Source: an uncultured Bacteroidaceae bacterium (lineage in GTDB: Bacteria; Bacteroidota; Bacteroidia; Bacteroidales; Bacteroidaceae). Taken from it: a DNA stretch of 10,659 nucleotides. The stretch's first letter is position 1; every line of letters begins with the position of its first letter. Of the stretch, positions 1 to 7,647 are shown one piece after another. The notes beneath the pieces were generated by a model, which was not told where the DNA came from, searched no databases, and saw nothing but the letters and a program-made list of their open reading frames with translations. The position numbers were made by a program, and so were the translations under genes. Location of the stretch: assembly GCA_904502235.1 (NCBI GenBank), contig CAJGDP010000049.1, positions 1-10,659 of the forward strand. Direction: 5' to 3'.

Positions 1-110
1 CACTTGGCAACATTTGGCAACATTTTTTAGGTATTACTCAGAATAAGAATGAAGAGATGCGTCTCCTAACCACTTCTGAAGCATAATTGAGGGTAAATAC
101 ACCTATTAGT
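1..110. other. Leader region with tandem 10-bp repeat, no gene seen
   Basis: No convincing coding sequence is visible in this stretch. Positions 4-13 and 14-23 are a perfect tandem copy of TTGGCAACAT. At 91-110 there is a GGGTAAATAC...ATTAG segment that recurs, with small indels, just before the start codon of the dinD-like gene (256-277). A gene lying to the left of the window probably ends before here, because a terminator hairpin follows at 141-175. Confidence 0.4.
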
Positions 111-140
111 ATGGACCGAGAAGAAACCCGTACGCACCGC

Positions 141-180
141 AAACGAGTTCCAAAGAAATTTGGGACTCGTTTTGTTTTGT
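141..180 (+). terminator. Rho-independent terminator hairpin
   Basis: Left arm AAACGAGTTCC (141-151) pairs with right arm GGGACTCGTTT (162-172). All 11 positions pair if one G-T wobble is allowed. The loop is 10 nt, and a T-rich tail (TGTTTTGTATAT) follows. It would end transcription from a + strand gene outside the window, just before the promoter of the dinD-like gene. Confidence 0.6.
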
Positions 181-185
181 ATATA

Positions 186-217
186 CTTGACAAACGCACT
201 TTGATTCGTTATATTTG
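186..217 (+). promoter_or_regulatory. Bacteroidetes-type promoter for the dinD-like gene
   Basis: A -7 element TATATTTG (210-217) matches the Bacteroidetes consensus TAnnTTTG exactly. A -33 element CTTG (186-189; consensus TTTG) lies upstream with the expected spacing of 20 nt. Transcription would start near 224 and give a leader of roughly 55 nt before the ATG at 280. No SOS operator was recognised. Confidence 0.6.
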
Positions 218-279
218 TAGTGGGTATCACGCTCAGTTATAAATAACATATTAAAGGGTAAATACTGACCATTAGCATC

Positions 280-1124
280 ATGACACAAAAACAATCATTA
301 CAGATATTTGAAGATAGAAAGATACGCACTGTTTGGGATGATGAGCAGGGAAAGTGGTATTTCTCTATTGTAGATACTGTTGAAACACTCACAGAGCAGA
401 AAGACCATCAAGGAGCAAGAAATTATTGGAAAGTTCTCAAAAGCCGTTTAAAAAAAGAAGGAAATGAAACGGTTACAAATTGTAACCGTTTGAAATTGCA
501 AGCAGAAGATGGCAAAATGCGTTTGACTGACGTTGCTGATACAGAGCAACTTTTCCGTCTGATACAGTCTATACCTTCGCCAAAAGCAGAACCTTTCAAG
601 CAGTGGATGGCACACGTTGCAAGCGTGCGTATAGACCAATTGCAAGACCCCGAACTATCCATTGAGCAAGCAATGGTAGATTACAAGCGTTTGGGTTATT
701 CTGATGCTTGGATTAACCAACGATTGAAAGCATTGAGGTACGCAAGGAACTCACTGATGAGTGGAAACGTACTGGTGTAAAGGAAGGTGTTGAGTTCGCT
801 ACACTCACAGACATTATTACAATGGAATGGAGTGATATGCGTACAAAGGAATACAAAAAACTCAAAGGACTTAAGAAGGAGAATTTACGTGATAATATGA
901 CTAACGTAGAACTTGCTCTTAACATTCTTGCAGAAGCATCAACAGCGGAAATCTCTAAACAGAAGAACCCGCAGGGATTCAAGCAGAATGTAACAATTGC
1001 AAGAGAAGGCGGAAGTGTTGCCAAGGTTGCACGCAAGCAGTTAGAAGAAAAGTTGGGTAGTTCTGTTATATCATCCTCAAAAGCAAGCGACTTTTTACCA
1101 TCTCCAACAGAGGAAATAGAATGA
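280..1124 (+). pseudogene. DinD-like / Bro-N antirepressor-type protein, frameshifted
   Basis: This resembles the Bacteroidetes DinD-like proteins, which join a Bro-N (phage antirepressor) domain to a conserved C-terminal half and are about 280 residues long. The first 147 codons (280-720) carry the Bro-N part, with motifs such as VWDDEQGKWYFSIVD, RNYWKVLKSRLKKEG and DTEQLFRLIQSIPSPKAEPF, then GYSDAWINQRLK. At 727-730 the frame is lost: the 280 frame runs on to a stop at 780, while the expected continuation IEVRKELTDEWKRTG is read in another frame from 732 with no stop until 1124. That part includes LKGLKKENLRDNMTN and ends in SSSKASDFLPSPTEEIE. Restoring one A in the AAA run gives a 281-residue protein, the normal family length. 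The remaining sequence is well conserved, so the lesion is recent, a sequencing error, or a slippage-prone run. DinD in E. coli is damage-induced; the role here is not known. Confidence 0.8.
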
Positions 1125-1180
1125 TGCCTTATAAGCATAAATACCCTTAAATGGCAATATTTTGATACTTTTTTGCAGTT

Positions 1181-1247
1181 TGAGATAGCTGAAAATATTA
1201 TTCCCACTTTTTCATATATTGAAAAGGTGGGAATAATATTTATCTCA
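1181..1247. terminator. Long inverted repeat, probable bidirectional terminator
   Basis: The left arm 1193-1214 and right arm 1220-1241 form a 22-bp stem with one G-T type mismatch and a 5-nt loop, TATAT. An outer pair, TGAGATA (1181-1187) and TATCTCA (1241-1247), could extend it after an asymmetric bulge. It lies exactly between the converging dinD-like gene and the acyloxyacyl hydrolase gene, as expected for a shared terminator. There is no long T tract, but the stem base is AT-rich on both sides. Confidence 0.55.
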
Positions 1248-1260
1248 GTCGGCTAGTTGC

Positions 1261-2499
1261 TTACAATCTGATACCTGCGGAGAATTCCAGATATTCGGCT
1301 TTGACGCTGTGGGATTTTATGGCGAAGCCTAGGAATGTGTCGCCCAGTTTGGGGAAGTAGTATCTTAGTCCGGCTTTCTCGTAGTGCCATCCGCGTTCGC
1401 GGTCGCCAAGTGCTTTTGCTGCTTCTCCGTTAACTCCTTTGTGTCGGTAGGGGTATGCTCCAATGGCTACGTGAACGGCAAGGTTGTGCCAGTATACTTC
1501 GTGTACAAGTGCCAAACCTACTGATATAGGTGAATAACCGGGGCTGTTGGCTACTTCTTCGTCGCCATAGACAATGCGGTCGCTTGCTTCAAGTTCTTTC
1601 ATGTTCGATGAATAGAATACGTCCAGGCTCACACCGCTTGCGTATCTGAAGGCGTATCGGTATAGGAAGTCTGCGCTTATGGAGAACTTGGGGTGTGCTT
1701 TCAGCTTGATGCCTTTCTTCTTCGCCGGGTCGTTCTCTTTCTCTACTTTGGCGTTCCATTCTGCCATACAGGTGTGTACACCGCCACCCAATGCGATGAT
1801 ATATTGCATACCTTTCTTGTATTCGGGTTTTCTCTTGGGTATTCCTTTGTATTGGGTATAGTCGTAGTCCGAGAGGCGGTAACGGGCGAACAGTCCTCCG
1901 CCAAGGGCATTCAATGCTTCGTTGGGAAGTGCAAGGCGACCGTTGGAGTAGTGGCGGAACATTACGTCGGCACCAATCTCCCATCTTTTGCCTACATTGA
2001 ACTTTAAAAACGCTCCTGCTCCGAAATATGCCATTACGGGCGAACTGAGCCAGTTGTTGCCGGGGTGATTTACGGGGTCGTATCTCATCGGGTTATAGGT
2101 TGCTCCAAAATCGAGCAGATATCCCATGGAAATCAGTTTCCTGCGTAGCAGGGTGCGCTCAAATGAGCCGTATACTGAGTATAGATTGGGGAATTTTGTC
2201 TGGTCGTGGAAACGGAAGTTGCCCATTGTGGCAACAGATACTCCAAAGTTCAGTATGGGGTATCCGAAGGCTTGTGAATAGCATGAGCCGTCGTTTGGAT
2301 TTGTCTGCAAGCCAATGCTTGCTTCGTATGTCATGTAACCGTACGATTTTATGTTCGGACGTGTTCTTTCCATGTCGACGCCGCCCCAGCCGTGTGCTGT
2401 TATAACGATGTCGGAAGCGTTGAACTTCTGTGCGTTGGCTACTCCAATCGATAAAATTGACAAAGCTACAAGTATAGCTGTTCTTATATTTCTGTTCAT
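1261..2499 (-). CDS. PagL-like acyloxyacyl hydrolase, outer membrane
   Basis: This 412-residue protein starts with a Sec signal peptide (basic MNRNIR, hydrophobic stretch, likely cleavage after Ala-Asn-Ala or Ala-Gln near residue 24) and ends in alternating aromatic/hydrophobic strands closing with AGIRL, typical of a beta-barrel outer-membrane protein. Residues about 80-210 resemble the lipid A 3-O-deacylase PagL: H183 and S185 lie in FRHYSNG followed by LPNEALN, matching the His-x-Ser catalytic motif. E194 is a candidate acidic partner, though its spacing differs from the Pseudomonas enzyme. The predicted role is removal of an acyl chain from lipid A. The protein is about twice the length of PagL; the second half (about 230-412) is also strand-rich and may be a second barrel section, as in the longer Bacteroidetes proteins annotated acyloxyacyl hydrolase. 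It stands alone, with its own promoter and terminator. Substrate and catalysis are inferred. Confidence 0.75.
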   Translation of the reverse strand: MNRNIRTAILVALSILSIGVANAQKFNASDIVITAHGWGGVDMERTRPNIKSYGYMTYEASIGLQTNPNDGSCYSQAFGYPILNFGVSVATMGNFRFHDQTKFPNLYSVYGSFERTLLRRKLISMGYLLDFGATYNPMRYDPVNHPGNNWLSSPVMAYFGAGAFLKFNVGKRWEIGADVMFRHYSNGRLALPNEALNALGGGLFARYRLSDYDYTQYKGIPKRKPEYKKGMQYIIALGGGVHTCMAEWNAKVEKENDPAKKKGIKLKAHPKFSISADFLYRYAFRYASGVSLDVFYSSNMKELEASDRIVYGDEEVANSPGYSPISVGLALVHEVYWHNLAVHVAIGAYPYRHKGVNGEAAKALGDRERGWHYEKAGLRYYFPKLGDTFLGFAIKSHSVKAEYLEFSAGIRL

Positions 2500-2515
2500 T
2501 TTTGTTAATTTTGTG

Positions 2516-2547
2516 CAAAATTAATAAGAAATGTTCAATTGGCGAAA
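2516..2547 (-). promoter_or_regulatory. Promoter for the acyloxyacyl hydrolase gene
   Basis: On the minus strand a -7 element TAATTTTG (2516-2523) fits TAnnTTTG. TTTC (2544-2547) lies 20 nt upstream as a -33 element. The start codon at 2497-2499 is only 16 nt from the -7 element, so the 5' leader would be very short. Confidence 0.5.
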
Positions 2548-2574
2548 GCTAAATGGTGCATGCTGTTGATTTCC

Positions 2575-2617
2575 TGCAAAAAATAACAGCCTCAGCTTAT
2601 TTGCCGGGGCTGTTATT
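2575..2617 (-). terminator. Terminator of the purine operon
   Basis: On the minus strand AATAACAGCC (2608-2617) and GGCTGTTATT (2582-2591) form a perfect 10-bp stem followed by a T run (TTTTTTGCA). It sits about 20 bp beyond the stop codon of the PurF-like gene, so it closes the four-gene purine operon. Confidence 0.8.
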
Positions 2618-2638
2618 ACGTTGTTTATGTGTCGAATA

Positions 2639-4045
2639 CTAGAAGTGGCTGCTGCCGTCGAAGCAGTGTGTGCAGACTTTGCATTTGGGCAGTCCTATTG
2701 CTTCGAGCATTATCTCCAATGTGTTGAACTTCAATGAGGTCAAGCCGAAACGCTTACGTATCTCTTCCACCATCTGTTTGTACTGTGGAGAGTCGGTTGT
2801 TGCGTATTTGTCCAAATCCTTGTTCTCATCGCCTTCCAAGTCTTTGATGATACGGCGTGTAATCAGTTCCAAGTCGCTCTTTGATGAGCTGAATCCCAAG
2901 AATGGGCAACCATAAATCAGCGGTGGGCAGGCAATTCGCATGTGTACTTCCTTGGCACCGTATTCGAAAAATTCGCTTACACTGTCACTCAATTGAGTAC
3001 CTCTAACAATGGAATCATCACAGAATAATATACGCTTGTTTTCCATCATGGCACGATTTGGTATCAATTTCATCTTGGCCACTAATTTTCGCATTTCCTG
3101 ATTGCTTGGAGTAAAGCTACGAGGCCATGTCGGTGTGTATTTTGAAATAGCACGATGATAAGGAATGCCTTTTCCTTGTGCATATCCAAGAGCCATACCT
3201 GTACCTGAATCGGGAATACCGCAAACGCAATCAACTTCTGATGTGTCTTCTTTTGCCATTTTTTCTCCTGTAACAAAACGTACCTCTTCTACATTCTTGC
3301 CTTCGTAGCAAGAGATGGGGAAGCCGTAATAGGTATACAGGAATGAGCAGATCTGCATCTTTTCGTTTGGCTTGCGCATCTGTTCCATGCCTTCTGCACG
3401 CAGACGTATTATCTCACCGGGGCCTACATATTTCTCTATCTCGTAACCCAGGTTGGGGAAACTGTTTGTCTCGCTTGTTGCAGCGTATGCACCATCTTTC
3501 TTGCCGATGACAATGGGGGTGCGTCCCCATTGGTCGCGGGCGACAATGATTCCGTCTTCGGTGAGAATGAGCATTGAGCAAGAGCCTTTTATCTTGCGGA
3601 AGACATTTTCAATTCCGTCAACAAAATCCTTTCCTTGTATAATGAGCAATGCAATCAATTCTGTCTGATTGGTATGCGAGAGGCTCATTTCGGAAAAGTG
3701 CATGTTCGAAGCCAACAAATCCTGCTCCAGCTCGTCGATGTTGTTGACTCTTGCCACTGTAACAATGGCGAATTTTCCCAAGTGAGAATTTATAAGAATC
3801 GGTTGTGGATCTGTATCGCTTATGACTCCTATGCCTGAGTTGCCTTGAAATTTTGACAGACTCGGTTCAAATTTCGTACGGAAATATGAACTCTCTATAT
3901 TGTGGATAGAGCGCATGAAACCCATACCTTTGGCATAGGTTGCCATACCGGCTCTCTTTGTTCCCATATGAGAATTGTAGTCTGTTCCGTAAAACACATC
4001 GATCAAACACTGAGCTTTTGATACAGTACCAAAAAAACCACCCAT
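2639..4045 (-). CDS. PurF-like amidophosphoribosyltransferase, glutaminase site lost
   Basis: This 468-residue protein has the PurF layout: an Ntn-glutaminase-like N-terminal half and a phosphoribosyltransferase C-terminal half. The PRPP loop is intact (FCDDSIVRGTQ, about 341-351), as are the flanking blocks (IPDSGTGMALGYAQGKG, FTPSNQEMR, IACPPLIYGC). The cysteines that bind the 4Fe-4S cluster in Bacillus-type PurF have counterparts here: C233, C380, C458 and C461, plus C455. The glutamine site is altered: the protein begins MGGFFG where PurF begins with (M)CGIFG, so the nucleophilic Cys is Gly. The Arg of the RYST-like motif and the Asn-Gly oxyanion pair are also not found at the expected places (GIGVISDTD, TVARVNN). 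It may make phosphoribosylamine with free ammonia, take ammonia from a partner, or have another role. A canonical purF would be expected elsewhere. It is the last gene of the operon, 37 bp after purH. Confidence 0.85.
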   Translation of the reverse strand: MGGFFGTVSKAQCLIDVFYGTDYNSHMGTKRAGMATYAKGMGFMRSIHNIESSYFRTKFEPSLSKFQGNSGIGVISDTDPQPILINSHLGKFAIVTVARVNNIDELEQDLLASNMHFSEMSLSHTNQTELIALLIIQGKDFVDGIENVFRKIKGSCSMLILTEDGIIVARDQWGRTPIVIGKKDGAYAATSETNSFPNLGYEIEKYVGPGEIIRLRAEGMEQMRKPNEKMQICSFLYTYYGFPISCYEGKNVEEVRFVTGEKMAKEDTSEVDCVCGIPDSGTGMALGYAQGKGIPYHRAISKYTPTWPRSFTPSNQEMRKLVAKMKLIPNRAMMENKRILFCDDSIVRGTQLSDSVSEFFEYGAKEVHMRIACPPLIYGCPFLGFSSSKSDLELITRRIIKDLEGDENKDLDKYATTDSPQYKQMVEEIRKRFGLTSLKFNTLEIMLEAIGLPKCKVCTHCFDGSSHF

Positions 4046-4082
4046 ATATCAGTTTAATTTATAGTTGTTATAGATTGCCAAA

Positions 4083-5612
4083 TTAATGTTTAAAATGGCG
4101 CATACCGGTGCAGACCATGGTGATGCCACACTCGTCAGCCTTTTTGATTGAGTCTTCGTCGCGAACACTGCCGCCGGGCTGAACAATTGCTGTAACACCA
4201 TACTGTGAAGCCAAGGTTACTGTGTCGTCAAATGGGAAGAAACCGTCTGATGCCAATACCAAGCCTTTGGTGAAGCCTGCAGCCTGTGCCTGCTTCAATG
4301 CGATTTCGGCAGAACCTACGCGGTTCATCTGTCCTGCACCCACGCCCACTGTCTTGCCATCCTTAACTGCAACAATGGCATTTGATTTTACATGCTTCAC
4401 GATTCTCCAACCGAAGTTGAGGTCAACCACCTGCTCTGCTGTAGGCTTTGCTTCTGTTACGCACATGTCGGCTGTTACTTCAACTGTCTGCTTGTCCAAA
4501 TCCTGAACCAACAGACCTCCGTTAACGCTTACAAACTGGTTTACCACGCTGTTGTCCTTTGACATGTCAACCTGCAACAGACGCAAGTTCTTCTTTGTAC
4601 ACAATACTTCCAAAGCACCCTCAGAGAAAGAAGGAGCCATGATGATTTCCAAGAATATTGGTTTCATCAATTCAGCTGCTTCGCGTGTTACTTCGCGGTT
4701 TACTGCAACGATACCACCGAAAATACTTACCTTGTCGGCTTCGTATGCCTTGGTCCATGCGTCAACCACGTCGGTACCTATTGCCGCACCACATGGGTTC
4801 ATGTGCTTCAAACCTACGCAGAATGGCTCGTCGAATTCGCGAGCTATGCATAATGCCGCGTTGGCATCCTGAATGTTGTTGTATGAAAGTTCTTTACCGT
4901 TGAGCTGTTTTGCGTTTGCCAAAGAGTAAGAACCTGTTTCTGCGCTCTGGTAGAATTTTGCATTCTGATGTGGGTTCTCGCCGTAACGCAAGCCCTGTAC
5001 CAAATCGAACTCAAGGAACAGCTTCTCGTTCAAGCCTGCTGCCTTACGCATGTAGGTAGCAATCATTGAGTCGTATTCTGCAGTATGTGTATATGCCTTT
5101 GCTGAAAGCTGCAGACGGGTCTGGACTGTAGTGTTGCCTGTTGCCTGAACCTCTGCGATAATCTGTGCGTAGTCGCTTGGATCGCAAACCACAGTAACAT
5201 CCTTGTAGTTCTTAGCGGCACTGCGCAACATTGAAGGACCACCTATATCGATGTTCTCAATGGCATCTTCCATGGTAACGTCAGCCTTTGCGATGGTCTG
5301 TTTGAAAGGATAAAGGTTTACGCAAACCATATCGATGAACTCGATACCATTCTCCTTGAGCTGAGAAAGATGGCTTTCAAGATCGCGTCGGCCAAGAAGA
5401 CCGCCATGTACTTTGGGGTGTAAGGTCTTTACACGACCGTCGCATATTTCAGGGAATCCTGTAATTTCACTGATGTTGATAACTGTGAGCCCTGCATCCT
5501 GCAAAAGCTTCATTGTGCCTCCTGTTGCGATGATTTCCCAACCGAGATTAACAAGTTCCTTGGCGAAATCAACAACGCCGGTCTTGTCGCTTACACTAAA
5601 TAATGCTCTCAT
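4083..5612 (-). CDS. purH: Bifunctional AICAR transformylase / IMP cyclohydrolase
   Basis: PurH performs the last two steps of purine synthesis: formylation of AICAR with 10-formyl-THF, then ring closure to IMP. The 509 residues match the usual family length. The N-terminal cyclohydrolase (MGS-like) domain, about 1-190, shows LFSVSDKTG, IIATGGT, GFPEICDGRVKTLHPKVHGG and IDIGGPSMLRSAAKN. The transformylase domain follows with LRYGENPHQ (208-216), the catalytic Lys-His pair K269-H270 in GLKHMNPCG, FGGIVAVNREV, and LASDGFFPFDD...AIVQPGGSVRDEDSI near the C-terminus. All key motifs are present and the frame is open, so it should be active. It lies 41 bp downstream of the permease gene on the same strand, so it is probably in the same transcript; no clear internal promoter was seen. 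The ATG at 5610-5612 directly precedes the conserved N-terminus. Confidence 0.97.
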   Translation of the reverse strand: MRALFSVSDKTGVVDFAKELVNLGWEIIATGGTMKLLQDAGLTVINISEITGFPEICDGRVKTLHPKVHGGLLGRRDLESHLSQLKENGIEFIDMVCVNLYPFKQTIAKADVTMEDAIENIDIGGPSMLRSAAKNYKDVTVVCDPSDYAQIIAEVQATGNTTVQTRLQLSAKAYTHTAEYDSMIATYMRKAAGLNEKLFLEFDLVQGLRYGENPHQNAKFYQSAETGSYSLANAKQLNGKELSYNNIQDANAALCIAREFDEPFCVGLKHMNPCGAAIGTDVVDAWTKAYEADKVSIFGGIVAVNREVTREAAELMKPIFLEIIMAPSFSEGALEVLCTKKNLRLLQVDMSKDNSVVNQFVSVNGGLLVQDLDKQTVEVTADMCVTEAKPTAEQVVDLNFGWRIVKHVKSNAIVAVKDGKTVGVGAGQMNRVGSAEIALKQAQAAGFTKGLVLASDGFFPFDDTVTLASQYGVTAIVQPGGSVRDEDSIKKADECGITMVCTGMRHFKH

Positions 5613-5653
5613 ACTGTTTGTATTATTAAAATAGTTATACTTTCAATTGATTG

Positions 5654-6964
5654 TTATTCCTTTATTCTGATGACCATATTCGATATTATCGCTGCCACAC
5701 CTCCTGTGGTGATTCCCGATGAGAATATGTTTTTGATTGTATCGGGGAACTGTGTCAGGATTTCAGGGTATAGCTCTACTCCAAGTCCCATGCTGAAACT
5801 GATTGCAAGAACGAGTGTCGCTTTGCGGTCGAGCTTCTGTGATGCGATAATCTTGATACCTGCCGAAGCTACTGTTCCGAACATGAGCAGTGTTGCTCCG
5901 CCGAGCACGGGGTCGGGCATGAATGAGAATACTACACCAACCACGGGGAAGAAACCAAGAATCACAAGGAATAGCGCGATGAAATAACCGACATATTTGC
6001 TGGCAACACCTGTGAGCTGAATCATTCCGTTGTTCTGTGCAAAGATTGAGTTGGGGAATGAGTTTAGCATACCTGCAATGAATGAGTTTACACCGTCGCC
6101 AAGGATACCGCCCTGAACGCGTTTAAGGAATTTCTCACCTTCAACAGGCTCTCCCGAAATAAGAGAGTTTGCTGTGATGTCGCCATACGCTTCAATGGCT
6201 GTGATGATATATACTATTGCAAAAGCAATGATTGAAGACAGATTGAACGAAATACCATATCTGAACGGTATCGGCATATTGAACAGTGAATAGTCGGGCA
6301 TGTTGCTGAAGTCCACCATTCCGCAGAAGTAGGAAACTGCATAGCCAATGGCAATACCGATGATTATGGAACCCATTCTCAGATATCGGTTGTTGCTTCT
6401 GTTGAAGAGGACAATGAGAACTAATACGAGTGTTGCTATTCCAAGATTCTGCAGCGAACCGAATGTGCCGTTTTCAATGGCAGCTGCGCCACCACCACAC
6501 GATGATATACCCACCTTGATGAGGCTCATACCAATGAGTGTAACCACAATGCCCGATACAAGAGGGGTGATAATCTTCATTGCATATTTAAGAATTCTGC
6601 TGATGAAGATTTCGGCAACAGCCGCTACCATGGTGGCACCGAAGATTGCTGGCAGTCCGCCAATAGCTCCCGCCATTATGATGGGGCTGATGAAAGAGAA
6701 ACTTGTTCCTTGAATACAAAGAAGACCGCAACCTACAGGGCCTACTTTTCTGCACTGTATAAAAGTTGCTATTCCAGAAACAAACAAAGACATTGACACC
6801 AAATAACTAGTGGTGGTAATGTCCAGTCCTAATGCTCCGGCGATAATAAGCGGCGGAGTGATTATTGCAACAAAGATTGCAAGAAGATGCTGTAAGGCAG
6901 CAAATAATGTGTCTTTCAATGGAGGTCTGTCTTCAAGACCGTAAATAAGTCCGTTATCCTTCAT
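5654..6964 (-). CDS. NCS2-family xanthine permease
   Basis: This is a 436-residue inner-membrane nucleobase transporter of the NCS2 (uracil-xanthine permease) family, with about 12-14 hydrophobic segments. Family motifs include QHLLAIFVAIITPPLI (TM1), GTSFSFISPI, IEAYGDITA (TM8 region) and FAQNNGMIQLTGVASKYVG (TM10 region). Residues that in E. coli XanQ bind or support xanthine (E272, D304, Q324, N325) have counterparts at E258, D290, Q310 and N311 with identical spacing, so xanthine is the best guess for substrate, probably by proton symport. Its ATG overlaps the stop codon of xpt by one base (TAATG), indicating translational coupling. The pair therefore imports xanthine and converts it directly to XMP, the same pairing as xpt-pbuX in Bacillus. 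Other purines or uric acid cannot be excluded as substrates. Confidence 0.92.
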   Translation of the reverse strand: MKDNGLIYGLEDRPPLKDTLFAALQHLLAIFVAIITPPLIIAGALGLDITTTSYLVSMSLFVSGIATFIQCRKVGPVGCGLLCIQGTSFSFISPIIMAGAIGGLPAIFGATMVAAVAEIFISRILKYAMKIITPLVSGIVVTLIGMSLIKVGISSCGGGAAAIENGTFGSLQNLGIATLVLVLIVLFNRSNNRYLRMGSIIIGIAIGYAVSYFCGMVDFSNMPDYSLFNMPIPFRYGISFNLSSIIAFAIVYIITAIEAYGDITANSLISGEPVEGEKFLKRVQGGILGDGVNSFIAGMLNSFPNSIFAQNNGMIQLTGVASKYVGYFIALFLVILGFFPVVGVVFSFMPDPVLGGATLLMFGTVASAGIKIIASQKLDRKATLVLAISFSMGLGVELYPEILTQFPDTIKNIFSSGITTGGVAAIISNMVIRIKE

Positions 6965-7530
6965 TACTTTAAGGTTATGGTGCAGTTATCGAGACTTTCA
7001 ATAATGGCAAGAGATTCTACATGGATTCCACGGCTGCGCAATTCATCTCCACCCTTCTGGAAACCTTTCTCTATAAGGAATCCCATTCCTTCGAGCGTGG
7101 CACCTGCCTGGTTTATAAGGTCGATGATGCCTATTGCGGCATTACCGTTTGCAAGGAAATCGTCAATAAAAAGAACGTGGTCTTCCTTTGTGAGATAGTC
7201 ACCGCTTACGCATACCGAATAACTGCGATTTTTTGTGAATGAATATACTTCGGTGACAAGCATATTTTCCATAGTGCTCGGAGTCTTTTTCTTTGCAAAT
7301 AGAACGGGTACATCTAAATAGAAACCAACCATAATTGCCGGAGCAATTCCGCTTGCTTCAATAGTGATGACTTTGTTTATCTTATGTGCCGAGAATCTTC
7401 TTACAAGTTCCAGCGCCATCTCGCGCATCAACTTAGGGTCCATCTGATGGTTGATGAAGTTGTCAACCTTTAGTATTCCACCAGGGAAACACTTGCCGTC
7501 GCTTAGAATGCGCTCTTTAAGTTCTTTCAT
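6964..7530 (-). CDS. xpt: Xanthine phosphoribosyltransferase
   Basis: Xpt transfers the phosphoribosyl group of PRPP to xanthine, giving XMP for GMP synthesis. The 188 residues match the Bacillus-type Xpt family in length and motifs: LSDGKCFPGGILKVDNFINHQ at the N-terminus, TIEASGIAPA (57-66), the PRPP-binding loop VLFIDDFLANGNA (119-131) and IEKGFQKGGDELRSRG (153-168). It is cytoplasmic. It is the first gene of a four-gene minus-strand operon (xpt, permease, purH, purF-like) and overlaps the permease start by one base. A Bacteroidetes -7 element lies 26 bp upstream of the ATG. That leaves a leader far too short for the purine riboswitch that controls xpt-pbuX in Firmicutes, so regulation must be of another kind, perhaps by a repressor. 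Confidence 0.95.
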   Translation of the reverse strand: MKELKERILSDGKCFPGGILKVDNFINHQMDPKLMREMALELVRRFSAHKINKVITIEASGIAPAIMVGFYLDVPVLFAKKKTPSTMENMLVTEVYSFTKNRSYSVCVSGDYLTKEDHVLFIDDFLANGNAAIGIIDLINQAGATLEGMGFLIEKGFQKGGDELRSRGIHVESLAIIESLDNCTITLK

Positions 7531-7555
7531 TTGACGAATGTATTGTTTTGAACTA

Positions 7556-7563
7556 CAAAATTA
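7556..7563 (-). promoter_or_regulatory. Putative -7 element of the purine operon promoter
   Basis: TAATTTTG on the minus strand fits the Bacteroidetes -7 consensus. No good -33 TTTG was found at 19-21 nt, so only half of the promoter is supported. It lies in the 117-bp gap between the DUF5675 gene and xpt, and the leader to the xpt ATG would be about 20 nt. Confidence 0.4.
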
Positions 7564-7647
7564 CAAATAAATATTGAAAAATAATGTAAAAGTGGAAAGT
7601 TGTTTGCTAGGAGATACAAACTTGGTCATTGGAAGAGCTTGTAATAG

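Noticed and set aside
111..242. A 43-codon ORF on the + strand before the dinD-like gene
   Set aside because: A terminator hairpin (141-172) and the dinD-like promoter (186-217) lie inside it, and the peptide matches nothing I recognise; the reading is likely chance.
713..1207. 164-codon ORF on the minus strand over the dinD-like gene
   Set aside because: It is antisense to the conserved C-terminal half of the dinD-like protein and has no recognisable motif.
1589..1984. 131-codon minus-strand ORF inside the acyloxyacyl hydrolase gene
   Set aside because: It is an alternative frame of a gene with clear signal peptide and catalytic motif; its Arg-rich composition is typical of a shadow frame.
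6348..6713. 121-codon + strand ORF opposite the permease gene
   Set aside because: It is antisense to a well-conserved transporter and is only the mirror of its hydrophobic codons.
7590..7620. Hairpin GTTTG/CAAAC as a terminator of DUF5675 copy A
   Set aside because: The stem is only 5 bp with a 10-nt loop and no T run follows on the minus strand.
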